A stretch of DNA of 31,570 bases from DAITPV01 sp050692555 (GCA_050692555.1 JBOGVS010000036.1:1-31570), one strand, 5' to 3'. Positions 15,657-22,771 are shown, numbered from the stretch's first letter. Notes: generated by a model from the letters alone, not told the origin. Numbers and translations are program-made.

Positions 15657-17141
15657 GTGGCCATTCCCAAGGTGATGGGCATCGAGACGGAGTACGGGAT
15701 CTCCGGTCCGGGGAGTCTCGACTTCAATCCGGTGCTGGCTTCCTCGCTCCTGATCAACACGTTCGCCGGATCGCTACGGCGGATCCGGTGGGACTACGAG
15801 CAGGAGAGCCCCCTCCGCGACGCCCGTGGCTTCGAGCCGGTCCAGGAGCGCGAGCCGGTGGAGGAGGACCTCGGCCTGGCGAACGTCATCCTGCCGAACG
15901 GAGCTCGGTACTACGTGGACCACGCCCACCCGGAGTACTCCACGCCCGAGTGCGCCACCCCGCGCGACCTGGTGATCCACGACAAGGCCGGAGAGCGGAT
16001 CCTGGAGGCCTCCCTGGCCATGGCCGCCGACCTCCTCCCGCCGGGCGAGCGGCTTGCCGTGTACAAGAACAACACCGATGGCAAGGGCAACTCCTACGGC
16101 TGTCACGAGAACTACCTCCTGGAACGGAAGACCCCCTTCTCTCGCATCGTCCGTGACCTGACGCCGTTCTTCGTGACCCGGCAGATCTTCACCGGGGCCG
16201 GAAAGGTGGGCGTGGAGGGCGGGCGCGCCGAGGACCCCGACGTGGGCTACCAGCTCAGCCAGCGCACCGACTTCTTCGAGGCCGAAGTGGGGTTGGAGAC
16301 CACGCTCAAGCGCCCGATCATCAACACCAGGGACGAGCCGCACGCCGACCCGGAGAAGTATCGGCGCCTTCACGTGATCATCGGCGACGCCAACATGTGC
16401 GAGGTGGCCACGTTCCTCAAGCTGGGGACCACGGCGTTGGTCCTGCGGATGATCGAGGACGAGTTCCTCCCCGACCTGTCGCTGGACACTCCGGTGCAGG
16501 CCCTCCACGAGGTGTCGTGGGACCCCACGCTCCGGCAGACCGTGCGGCTGTCCGACGGGCGTTCGGTCACGGCGCTGGCCCTGCAGTGGGAGTTCCTGGA
16601 TCACGCCAAGAAGTACGCGAAGGAGCAGGAGGACACGGCTCTGCAGGCGGAGCTGATAGGGCAGTGGGAGAGCGTGCTCACCGCGCTGGAGGACGACCCC
16701 ATGAACCTCCACCGGGAGCTGGACTGGGTGACCAAGTACCGGCTCCTGGAGGCCTACCGGGAGCGCGACGGGCTGAGCTGGGGCGACCCCAAGCTGGCCC
16801 TGATCGATCTCCAGTACCACGACGTCCGCCGGGACCGTGGTCTGTACCACAAGCTGGCCGGCTCCGGACAGGTGGAGCGTCTGGTGGCCGAGTCAGAGAT
16901 CGCACAGGCCATGAAGGTTCCACCGATGGACACCCGGGCGTTCTTCCGCGGGTCGTGCATCAGCCGATACCCCGACGCCATCATGGCCGCGTCCTGGGAC
17001 TCGGTCATCTTCGACACCGGACGGGACGCGCTTCAGCGGGTCCCCATGCGGGAGCCGCTCCGCGGCACCAAGGAGCACGTCGAGGCGCTGTTCGAGCGGG
17101 CCGAGGACGCCGCCACCCTGGTCGACCTCCTCCAGTCCTGA
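15657..17141 (+). CDS. dop: Dop, depupylase / deamidase of Pup
   Basis: This 494-residue enzyme of the carboxylate-amine ligase (glutamine synthetase-like) fold removes Pup from substrates and, where needed, deamidates Pup Gln. The ATP/Mg site begins with GIETEYGI (Glu10, Glu12). Asp88 in YYVDHAHPEYSTPEC corresponds to the catalytic Asp. The Arg/Glu-rich insert before it (about 40-72, WDYEQESPLRDARGFEPV) is the Dop-loop, which is absent from PafA and so separates the two paralogues. KNNTDGKGNSYGCHENYL and INTRDEPHADPEKYRRLHVI are the other active-site blocks. GTG 15657 gives the standard N-terminus. Because Pup here ends in Glu, depupylation is its expected main task. Confidence 0.97.
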   Translation: MAIPKVMGIETEYGISGPGSLDFNPVLASSLLINTFAGSLRRIRWDYEQESPLRDARGFEPVQEREPVEEDLGLANVILPNGARYYVDHAHPEYSTPECATPRDLVIHDKAGERILEASLAMAADLLPPGERLAVYKNNTDGKGNSYGCHENYLLERKTPFSRIVRDLTPFFVTRQIFTGAGKVGVEGGRAEDPDVGYQLSQRTDFFEAEVGLETTLKRPIINTRDEPHADPEKYRRLHVIIGDANMCEVATFLKLGTTALVLRMIEDEFLPDLSLDTPVQALHEVSWDPTLRQTVRLSDGRSVTALALQWEFLDHAKKYAKEQEDTALQAELIGQWESVLTALEDDPMNLHRELDWVTKYRLLEAYRERDGLSWGDPKLALIDLQYHDVRRDRGLYHKLAGSGQVERLVAESEIAQAMKVPPMDTRAFFRGSCISRYPDAIMAASWDSVIFDTGRDALQRVPMREPLRGTKEHVEALFERAEDAATLVDLLQS

Positions 17142-17147
17142 GCCTCC

Positions 17148-17175
17148 CTGACCCCGGAAGGGCCCGCCGTACAAT
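17148..17175 (+). promoter_or_regulatory. pup-prcBA promoter (CTGACC-N16-TACAAT)
   Basis: TACAAT at 17170-17175 is a good -10 and CTGACC at 17148-17153 is a fair -35 with 16-nt spacing. A 5' leader of some 28 nt would contain the ribosome site GAGAGGAGG before the TTG at 17211. Confidence 0.5.
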
Positions 17176-17210
17176 GGTGGACGGATCCCCCCCACGAGAG
17201 GAGGCTGCGG

Positions 17211-17408
17211 TTGCCGGAACAGGAGCAGAAGCGGGTCCAGAAGAAAGGAGGAGGACCCGGGTCGGGTGACGCCGCCCAGGCCTCCACCACTGCGAAGGGC
17301 GAGAAGCTCAAGGAGGAGATGGACGACATCCTCGACGAGATCGACGAGGTCCTCGAGGAGAACGCCGAGGAGTTCATCAAGTCCTACGTCCAGAAGGGCG
17401 GGGAATGA
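17211..17408 (+). CDS. pup: Pup, prokaryotic ubiquitin-like protein
   Basis: The 65-residue protein is the conjugated tag of the actinobacterial proteasome system. The N-terminal half is Lys/Gly/Gln-rich and disordered. The middle (about 30-52, KLKEEMDDILDEIDEVLEEN) is the acidic helix that binds the Mpa coiled coil. The C-terminus is FIKSYVQKGGE. Ending in Gly-Gly-Glu means the carboxylate used by PafA is already present, unlike mycobacterial Pup, which ends in Gln. The TTG start at 17211 is supported by a strong GAGAGGAGG 7 nt upstream (17195-17203). The stop overlaps the prcB ATG as ATGA, so Pup and the core subunits are co-translated. Confidence 0.97.
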   Translation: MPEQEQKRVQKKGGGPGSGDAAQASTTAKGEKLKEEMDDILDEIDEVLEENAEEFIKSYVQKGGE

Positions 17409-18196
17409 CCGGAGATCCACCCGGCTCCGCCTTCGGAGCCAACCCCAGCTTCTTCGACCTGATCCGGGCCTCGGGGGGTGACTCGGTGCCTCGGGCGTCG
17501 TCCGGCGAGCCCGCCCCCCCGGCACCACACGGGACCACCGTGGTGGCCCTTCAGTTTACCGAAGGCGTGGTGATGGCGGGCGACCGACGGGCTGTGGAGG
17601 GCTTCTCCATCGCCGACGACCGGATGGAGAAGGTGTTCCTCGCCGACGACCACTCCGCGGTGGGGATCGCCGGAGTGGCCGGACAGGCCCTGGAGCTGGT
17701 CCGCCTGTTCCAGACCGAGCTCGAGCACTACGAGAAGGTCGAGGGCGAGGAGCTCTCGCTCGAAGGAAAGGCCAACCGGTTGGCCCAGATGATCCGGCAG
17801 TCGTTCCCTCTGGTGATCCAGGGCCTCGTCGTGGTGCCGCTCTACGGCGGCTACGACCTCCACAAGCGCGTGGGCCGGATCTTTCGATACGACGCCATCG
17901 GGGGCCGGTACGAGGAGATCGACTACAACGCCACCGGCTCCGGCGGCCGGGACGCCAGGGCCAGCCTCAAGAAGCGGTGGCGTTCCGATATGCCCCGAGC
18001 CGCGGCCGTGGAGGCCGCGGTGGAGTCGCTCCTCGATGCATCGGAGGCCGATACAGCCACCGGGGGCCCCGATCCCTCGCGAGGGATCTTCCCCAGCGTC
18101 CACGTGGTCACCGAGGAGGGCGTCGCGGAGGTGCCCTCGGACGAGGTCAGGCTGGCGTACGAGGCCGTGGTGGCCCGGCGGGAGGAGAACACCTGA
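17405..18196 (+). CDS. prcB: Proteasome beta subunit PrcB
   Basis: This is the catalytic subunit of the 20S core particle. Of about 263 residues, the first 43 form a propeptide removed by self-cleavage at APHG|TTVVAL, leaving Thr44 as the N-terminal nucleophile (mature Thr1). The supporting active-site residues lie at the expected mature positions: Asp17 (AGDRRA) and Lys33 (DRMEKVFLAD). The GSGG segment (ATGSGGRDARASLKKRW) provides the conserved Ser region near mature 129. It begins in an ATGA overlap with pup and ends in a TGATG overlap with prcA, so the three genes form one tight operon. Confidence 0.97.
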   Translation: MTGDPPGSAFGANPSFFDLIRASGGDSVPRASSGEPAPPAPHGTTVVALQFTEGVVMAGDRRAVEGFSIADDRMEKVFLADDHSAVGIAGVAGQALELVRLFQTELEHYEKVEGEELSLEGKANRLAQMIRQSFPLVIQGLVVVPLYGGYDLHKRVGRIFRYDAIGGRYEEIDYNATGSGGRDARASLKKRWRSDMPRAAAVEAAVESLLDASEADTATGGPDPSRGIFPSVHVVTEEGVAEVPSDEVRLAYEAVVARREENT

Positions 18197-18900
18197 TGCC
18201 GATGCCCTTCTACGTGGCGCCGGAGCAGATGATGAAGGATCGCTCCGACTACGCGCGCAAGGGCATCGCCCGAGGCCGGCCCGTGGTGGCCCTGGAGTAC
18301 GCCGACGGGATCCTGTTCATCGCCGACAACCCCTCCACGCATCTATACAAGATCTCCGAGATCTACGACCGGATCGCCTTCGCCGCGGTGGGCAAGTACA
18401 GCCAGTTCGAGAACCTCCGGATCGCCGGGGTCCGCCTGGCCGACGTGCGAGGCTACTCGTACGGGCGGGACGACGTGACCGCTAAGAGCCTGGCCAACGC
18501 GTACTCCCAGGGCCTGGCGAACATCTTTACCCAGGAGATGATGCCCTACGAGGTGGAGATCCTGGTGGCCCAGGTGGGGGAGCGGCCCGAGGACAACGAG
18601 CTGTTCCACATCCTGTACGACGGCAGCGTCACGGACGAGGACGGCTTCGTGGCCATGGGCGGCGAGTCCGACCGGCTGACGGAACGGCTCCGGGAGGGAT
18701 ACCGGCCGGAGCTGCCCCTGGCGGACGCGCTGAAGGTCGGTGTCGATGCCCTGCCCGCGCAGAACGGCCAGGCCGAGGGCGACGGCAGCGAGCCCCTGAC
18801 CCCCGCCCGGCTGGAGGTCGCGGTCCTGGACCGCAATCGCCCTCGCCGCAAGTTCCGCCGCATTGCGGACGAGGAACTGGGCACGCTCCTGGGCGGCTAG
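18196..18900 (+). CDS. prcA: Proteasome alpha subunit PrcA
   Basis: The 234-residue subunit forms the outer rings of the 20S core, which gate entry and dock Mpa. It starts MPMPFYVAPEQMMKDRSDYARKGIARGR; this N-terminal segment is the gate, and the following helix H0 is typical of alpha subunits. SYGRDDVTAKSLANAYSQGL and YDGSVTDEDGFVAMGG are family blocks. There is no catalytic Thr, as expected. The C-terminal part (about 178-234) is variable and charged. The ATG overlaps the prcB TGA by one base. This gene ends the mpa-dop-pup-prcBA block; a lower-GC insert follows. Confidence 0.97.
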   Translation: MPMPFYVAPEQMMKDRSDYARKGIARGRPVVALEYADGILFIADNPSTHLYKISEIYDRIAFAAVGKYSQFENLRIAGVRLADVRGYSYGRDDVTAKSLANAYSQGLANIFTQEMMPYEVEILVAQVGERPEDNELFHILYDGSVTDEDGFVAMGGESDRLTERLREGYRPELPLADALKVGVDALPAQNGQAEGDGSEPLTPARLEVAVLDRNRPRRKFRRIADEELGTLLGG

Positions 18901-18942
18901 GAACGTCCACATTTCCTGAACTACTTCTGAACATGCCTTCGG

Positions 18943-18948
18943 TAAGTT
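18943..18948 (+). promoter_or_regulatory. -10 element (TAAGTT) of the membrane-protein gene
   Basis: TAAGTT ends exactly 6 nt before the GTG at 18955, ideal spacing for a leaderless transcript. There is no Shine-Dalgarno. Confidence 0.5.
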
Positions 18949-18954
18949 TCGGGT

Positions 18955-19701
18955 GTGCCCCCAACTGCAGGTCCGAGCCCCGATCCTTCCGGAATGACGA
19001 CCTTAGGAGTGGTCCTGACAGTGATCGGTCTTCCACTCCAGTTGTTCGGACATGGAGTGGCCGCCGGTCGAGTGTTAGTGGCTGCTACCGACCCGTTCAA
19101 CGCGGCATCGGCGATCTGTGGCGACCTTCATCCCTTCAATTACCCAGCCTGGCATCGCTGCCTTGAGCCCGCGAGCAATCACCCGCTGGATGCAGTGAGC
19201 TGGCTGACCTTCATGTTTCCACTGCCGGGGCTCATCCTGTTCTCGATCGGAGGGTGGTTTCTTGTCCGTGAAGCGGGGGAGCATACGAGGCGTGAGAGGT
19301 TCGCATGGTGGGTTCTCATCACGGCGTTGACGTTGCACCTCCATGGGTGGCTTCTGCTGTGGATGTATTTCTCGGAGTCGGACGATGTGCCTCGCTGGAT
19401 CATTCTGGTGGCCGTTTCCGCCGGCTTGCTTGGGGTAACTCTCCTCGTCCGAGCCCGGGCGATGGCTCGAATCCGAGTCGGTACAGGCCGAGAAATCTGG
19501 CGCCCCTTGGTGGCAGACTCGGGCATCTGCAGTGTGGTCTCGGCAACCACGATCTGTGGGGCCCTGCTAATGCCCGTCGGCGTCGACGCCGTTCTCATAT
19601 TCAGGGCCTCTCCCGCGGGGGCCTCCACGGCCATTGCCGGACTCCTGGGGTTCCCAGCCGTTGCGACCCGGAAGGACAAATCCCCTGGTCGGGGTGAATA
19701 A
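18955..19701 (+). CDS. Polytopic membrane protein of unknown function
   Basis: The frame encodes 248 residues with about five or six hydrophobic helices (near 17-42, 80-102, 118-140, 148-168, 185-225 of the GTG-started form). A stretch facing one side holds three cysteines (ICGDLHPFNYPAWHRCLEP). The last 15 residues are polar. I recognise no family. GTG 18955 is favoured by the -10 at 18943-18948; an ATG at 18994 is the alternative start. GC content and codon choice look visibly lower than in the flanking proteasome genes, which suggests acquisition by transfer. A hairpin follows its stop at once. It separates prcA from pafA, together with the HNH gene. Confidence 0.7.
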   Translation: MPPTAGPSPDPSGMTTLGVVLTVIGLPLQLFGHGVAAGRVLVAATDPFNAASAICGDLHPFNYPAWHRCLEPASNHPLDAVSWLTFMFPLPGLILFSIGGWFLVREAGEHTRRERFAWWVLITALTLHLHGWLLLWMYFSESDDVPRWIILVAVSAGLLGVTLLVRARAMARIRVGTGREIWRPLVADSGICSVVSATTICGALLMPVGVDAVLIFRASPAGASTAIAGLLGFPAVATRKDKSPGRGE

Positions 19702-19719
19702 ATCCCCCGGTTGGGGGAT
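19680..19719 (+). repeat. Two tandem related hairpins between the membrane-protein and HNH genes
   Basis: The first unit is AATCCCC-TGGTC-GGGGT (19679-19695), at the end of the membrane-protein gene. The second is ATCCCCC-GGTT-GGGGGAT (19702-19719), a perfect 7-bp stem directly after its stop. They share the core ATCCCC-(n)GGT(n)-GGGG and so look like a tandem repeat. They could be a terminator pair or a repeated element linked to the DUF222/HNH gene. Confidence 0.5.
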
Positions 19720-19740
19720 GTGCCCGAAGCCGCCGATCCA

Positions 19741-19746
19741 TAGAGT
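19741..19746 (+). promoter_or_regulatory. -10 element (TAGAGT) of the HNH gene
   Basis: TAGAGT ends 7 nt before the ATG at 19754, consistent with a leaderless transcript. Confidence 0.45.
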
Positions 19747-19753
19747 TACAAGC

Positions 19754-20923
19754 ATGGAATTCGACCCCTGGGAGAAGCGGATGGCCGCCGTGGACCGGGC
19801 CCACGCCCGGCTGTGCGCCGCCTCGGCGGACCTGCTGGAGGCCGTGGCTTCCCTGGCCGAGCTCGAGGAGGAGGCCGAGGAGCCCATCACCACGTGGCTG
19901 GCGCCCCGGTACCAGGAGGGCTCCGCCACTGTGGACCACTGGGTGAGGGTGGGAGAGGCCCTCCGGGACCTCCCGGCCATTCAGGAGGGCCACCGGGAAG
20001 GATGGATCTCCTGGGACCAGCTCAAGCCCCTCACTAAGTTCGCCACCGCTGAAACGGATCAACACCACGCCCAAGAAGCCTCCCGGATGAGCCCCGCTCA
20101 GCTGTGGAGGAAGGCCCAGCGCCACCGGAGGACCGAGGTCCAGGAAGAAGCGGAGACGGCCCATCAGCTCCGGCATGCCTGGATGGGGTGGGACGAGGAT
20201 CGCTCCTTCCTCCAGCTGTACGCCGAGCTCCCCGCGGAGCAGGGTGCCCGGGTGGAGCGGGCCCTTGCCCAGAGGGCCCAGGAGGTGGTCCTGGAGGAGG
20301 GCCTCCCCCTGTACGACCGGGCCGGGGCCCGGCTGGCCGACGCCCTGACAGAGCTGGTCACCTCCGAGGTAGGGCAGCCTCCCACCGACACCCTGGTGCT
20401 CCACGCCGACGCCCGGGTGGTGACGGAGGAAGGGGACCCCGGACTGCTGGGAGAGACGGGCTCGGGGATCCAGCTTGCCGATGAGACCATCCGCCGCCTT
20501 GCCTGCGACGCCAAGGTGGAGTGGGTGGCGGAAGCCGACGGCCGGACCGTGGGGATCGGGCGGCAGGCACGGGTGGTGCCGGGATGGATGCGCCGCCAGC
20601 TGGAGCACCGAGACCCCGAGTGCCGGTTCGATGGATGCGGACGGACGAAGTGGCTGGTCATCCACCACGTCGTCCCCTGGGCCCGGGGAGGGCGCACCGA
20701 CCTGGACAGCCTCATCCGGGTGTGCACCACGCACCACCGAGCGCTCCACGAGGGTGGCTGGAAGGTCACCGGCCATCCAGACCGGAAGCTCAGGTTCCAC
20801 GATCCCGGGGGACGGGTGCTGGGAGCACCACCGGAGGTGAATCGGGCCCTCCAGAAGGTCCCGGAGCCTACACTGGACCCGTGGAACGCAGGATCTTCGG
20901 GCTGGAGAACGAGTACGGGGTGA
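19754..20923 (+). CDS. DUF222 / HNH endonuclease-domain protein (13E12 repeat family)
   Basis: The 389-residue protein has an N-terminal helical DUF222 domain (about 15-250). A C-terminal HNH nuclease domain carries the zinc and metal residues in order: CRFDGCGRT, IHHVVPWARGGRTDLDSLI, VCTTHHRALHEGGWKV. The HH and H-x(n)-H elements needed for cleavage are intact, so it is probably an active DNA nuclease. This family is multi-copy and mobile-like in actinobacteria (REP13E12 in mycobacteria). It lies between prcA and pafA, where the proteasome locus appears to have been interrupted. Its last 43 nt overlap the start of pafA in another frame, and they carry the pafA promoter. Confidence 0.9.
   Translation: MEFDPWEKRMAAVDRAHARLCAASADLLEAVASLAELEEEAEEPITTWLAPRYQEGSATVDHWVRVGEALRDLPAIQEGHREGWISWDQLKPLTKFATAETDQHHAQEASRMSPAQLWRKAQRHRRTEVQEEAETAHQLRHAWMGWDEDRSFLQLYAELPAEQGARVERALAQRAQEVVLEEGLPLYDRAGARLADALTELVTSEVGQPPTDTLVLHADARVVTEEGDPGLLGETGSGIQLADETIRRLACDAKVEWVAEADGRTVGIGRQARVVPGWMRRQLEHRDPECRFDGCGRTKWLVIHHVVPWARGGRTDLDSLIRVCTTHHRALHEGGWKVTGHPDRKLRFHDPGGRVLGAPPEVNRALQKVPEPTLDPWNAGSSGWRTSTG
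20869..20874 (+). promoter_or_regulatory. -10 element (TACACT) of pafA inside the HNH gene
   Basis: TACACT ends exactly 6 nt before the pafA GTG at 20881. It lies within the coding end of the HNH gene. This is the expected geometry for a leaderless pafA transcript. Confidence 0.55.
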
Positions 20924-22239
20924 CCTGCACGTTCCGGGGGCAGCGGCGGCTGTCGCCGGACGAGGTGGCCCGGTACCTGTTCCGCCGGGTGGTCCACTGG
21001 GGACGATCCTCCAACGTGTTCCTGGAGAACGGGGCCCGGCTGTACCTCGACGTGGGCTCCCACCCCGAGTACGCCACCCCCGAGTGCGACTCCGTCCACG
21101 ACCTGGTGGCTCACGACAAGGCGGGGGAGCGGGTCCTGGAGGCCCTCCTGTCCGCCGCGGAGGTCCGTCTCCACGAGGAGGGCATCTCCGGCGACGTGTT
21201 CCTGTTCAAGAACAACACCGACTCCGCGGGCAACTCGTACGGCTGTCACGAGAACTACCTGGTGGCCCGGCACGGAGAGTTCGCCCGGATGGCCGAGGTC
21301 CTGATCCCGTTCTTCGTCACCCGACAGGTGTTCGCGGGGGCGGGCAAGGTGCTTCACGGCCCCCGGGGAGCCCAGTACTGCCTGTCCCAGCGGGCCGAGC
21401 ACATCTGGGAGGGAGTCTCATCGGCCACCACGCGGTCCCGGCCGATCATCAACACCCGCGACGAGCCCCACGCCGATGCCGAGCGCTACCGCCGGCTCCA
21501 CGTGATCGTGGGCGACTCCAACATGAGCGAGTTCACCACGTTCCTGAAGGTGGGGGTCACCGACCTGGTGCTCCGGATGGTCGAGGAGAACACCGTGATG
21601 CGGGACCTCACCCTGGAGAACCCCATCCGGGCCATCCGGGAGATCAGCCACGACATCACCTGCCGGAAGAAGGTCCGGCTGGCCAACGGCCGGGAGATGT
21701 CGGCTCTGGACATCCAGGAGCAGTACCTGGAGCGGGCCCAGCGGTTCGCCGAGCATCGAGGGCTGGAGCCGGTGGCCAAGGAGCTTCTGCTGGAATGGGA
21801 GGAGGCCATCCTGGCGCTCCGGGAGGGGGAGCTCGACCGCCTCGCTCGCAAGGTCGACTGGGTGGCGAAGTACAACCTGATCCGGGCCTACCGGCAGAAG
21901 CACGGGCTTCCGCTCTCACACCCCCGGGTGGCCCTCATCGACCTGGCCTACCACGACGTCAACCGGGACCGGGGCCTGTACTACCTGATGGAGCGGCGGG
22001 GGCAGATGGACCGGGTGGTGGCCGAGCGAGACGTCCAGCGGGCCATGCACGAGCCCCCCCAGACCACCCGGGCCCGGCTTCGCGGCGAGTTCATCCGCCA
22101 GGCCAAGCAGCGCCGCCGAGACTACACCGTGGACTGGGTGCACCTGAAGCTCAACGACCAGGCCCAGCGCACGGTCCTGTGTAAGGACCCGTTCCGGTCG
22201 CGAGACGAACGGGTGGAGCAGCTGATCGCCCACATGTGA
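20881..22239 (+). CDS. pafA: PafA, Pup-protein ligase
   Basis: This 452-residue paralogue of Dop uses ATP to form a phospho-Pup intermediate and links the Pup C-terminal Glu to substrate lysines. Active-site blocks: IFGLENEYG (Glu9, Glu11), RLYLDVGSHPEYATPEC with catalytic Asp57, FKNNTDSAGNSYGCHENYL and INTRDEPHADAERYRRLHVI. The Dop-loop insert is absent, which identifies it as PafA rather than a second Dop. VDWVHLKLND near the C-terminus is the small Pup-binding domain. The GTG start at 20881 is the family's standard N-terminus and overlaps the HNH gene by 43 nt. A palindromic terminator follows the stop. Confidence 0.97.
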   Translation: MERRIFGLENEYGVTCTFRGQRRLSPDEVARYLFRRVVHWGRSSNVFLENGARLYLDVGSHPEYATPECDSVHDLVAHDKAGERVLEALLSAAEVRLHEEGISGDVFLFKNNTDSAGNSYGCHENYLVARHGEFARMAEVLIPFFVTRQVFAGAGKVLHGPRGAQYCLSQRAEHIWEGVSSATTRSRPIINTRDEPHADAERYRRLHVIVGDSNMSEFTTFLKVGVTDLVLRMVEENTVMRDLTLENPIRAIREISHDITCRKKVRLANGREMSALDIQEQYLERAQRFAEHRGLEPVAKELLLEWEEAILALREGELDRLARKVDWVAKYNLIRAYRQKHGLPLSHPRVALIDLAYHDVNRDRGLYYLMERRGQMDRVVAERDVQRAMHEPPQTTRARLRGEFIRQAKQRRRDYTVDWVHLKLNDQAQRTVLCKDPFRSRDERVEQLIAHM

Positions 22240-22273
22240 CCGCGGCCCCGGAGGGCGCCCTCCGAGTCCGCGG
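22240..22273. terminator. Strong palindrome between converging pafA and the Cys-rich peptide gene
   Basis: CGGAGGGCGCCCTCCG (22249-22264) is a perfect 16-nt palindrome flanked by CCGCGG (22240-22245) and CCGCGG (22268-22273), which pair as an outer stem. It sits directly after the pafA stop and 15 nt after the stop of the minus-strand peptide ORF, so it could end transcription from both sides. Confidence 0.6.
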
Positions 22274-22287
22274 TGCCGGTCAGCTCC

Positions 22288-22341
22288 CTAGCAACATTCC
22301 GGAGGGCAGCAGTCCGGCGGACAGTCCTCGCAGCCACCCAT
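22288..22341 (-). CDS. 17-residue cysteine-rich peptide, possible mini-metallothionein
   Basis: The ORF reads MGGCEDCPPDCCPPECC and then stops at TAG. Six of 17 residues are cysteine, arranged C-x2-C-x3-CC-x3-CC with Pro-Pro turns and acidic residues between, a composition suited to thiolate binding of soft metals or metalloids. A near-perfect Shine-Dalgarno (AAGGGAGGT on the minus strand, 22349-22357) lies 7 nt upstream of the ATG, rare in this window and hard to explain if nothing is translated. It is divergent from the ArsR-type gene, and a TTGACA box plus inverted repeat lie between them. A metal-buffering or metal-detoxifying peptide is inference. A leader peptide is the main alternative, but no gene follows it on that strand. 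Confidence 0.6.
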   Translation of the reverse strand: MGGCEDCPPDCCPPECC

Positions 22342-22373
22342 ACGGGTTACCTCCCTTCCATCGATGGCGTTCG

Positions 22374-22407
22374 ATATGTTGACGGAAGCATCGACGCCTG
22401 TCAATAT
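22374..22407. promoter_or_regulatory. Shared operator and divergent promoter of the Cys-rich peptide and ArsR-type genes
   Basis: ATATGTTGAC (22374-22383) and GTCAATAT (22400-22407) form an inverted repeat with one bulged base, resembling ArsR/SmtB operators. On the plus strand TTGACG (22379-22384) and CAATAT (22402-22407), 17 nt apart, make a promoter 7 nt before the ArsR ATG at 22415. On the minus strand TTGACA (22399-22404) faces the peptide gene. A perfect palindrome CCATCGATGG (22358-22367) lies nearby. One bound repressor could therefore block both genes. Confidence 0.55.
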
Positions 22408-22414
22408 GACCGGA

Positions 22415-22771
22415 ATGAAGCTGATCGCCATAGACGAGGCCTGCTGCCCTCCGTTCCTGGAGGAGCCCATCCGTCCCGAGGAAGCCGAGCGGCTGGCCGG
22501 CGCTCTCCAGGTCCTGGCCGAGCCGGCTCGCCTCCGCCTGCTCAGCCTGATCGCCTCCCGCCCGGACACGGAGGCGTGCGTGTGCGAGCTGACCGGGCCG
22601 CTGGGGCTCTCTCAGCCCACGGTGAGCCATCACCTGAAGGTCCTCAGTGACGCAGGGATCCTGACCCGAGAGAAGCGGGGGCGGTGGGCCTTCTACCGCC
22701 TCGATCCGGAGCCCCTCCGGCTGCTCAGGGGTGCTCTGATGGACCGCATGCCGGTGTCGGCCGGCGCGTAG
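22415..22771 (+). CDS. ArsR/SmtB-family metalloregulatory repressor
   Basis: This winged-helix repressor of about 118 residues releases DNA when it binds metal or arsenite. The recognition helix is GLSQPTVSHHLKVL, followed by the wing TREKRGRWAFYRL. Candidate thiol ligands are Cys10-Cys11 near the N-terminus (DEACCPPF) and Cys55/Cys57 in EACVCELT. A pair of N-terminal cysteines plus one in the CVC region is the pattern reported for the arsenite sensor of Corynebacterium glutamicum, so As(III) or Sb(III) sensing is likely but not proven. ATG 22415 is chosen because the -10 CAATAT ends 7 nt before it; in-frame ATGs at 22406 and 22364 overlap the operator. No arsenite pump or reductase is adjacent. 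Confidence 0.93.
   Translation: MKLIAIDEACCPPFLEEPIRPEEAERLAGALQVLAEPARLRLLSLIASRPDTEACVCELTGPLGLSQPTVSHHLKVLSDAGILTREKRGRWAFYRLDPEPLRLLRGALMDRMPVSAGA

Noticed and set aside
20164..21402. 412-codon minus-strand ORF
   Set aside because: It is antisense to the HNH gene and pafA; low-complexity translation; no ribosome site.
22280..22633. 117-codon minus-strand ORF opposite the ArsR-type gene
   Set aside because: It runs through the ArsR coding region and the operator in a frame with no family pattern. Only the separate short frame at 22288-22341, with its own SD, was retained.
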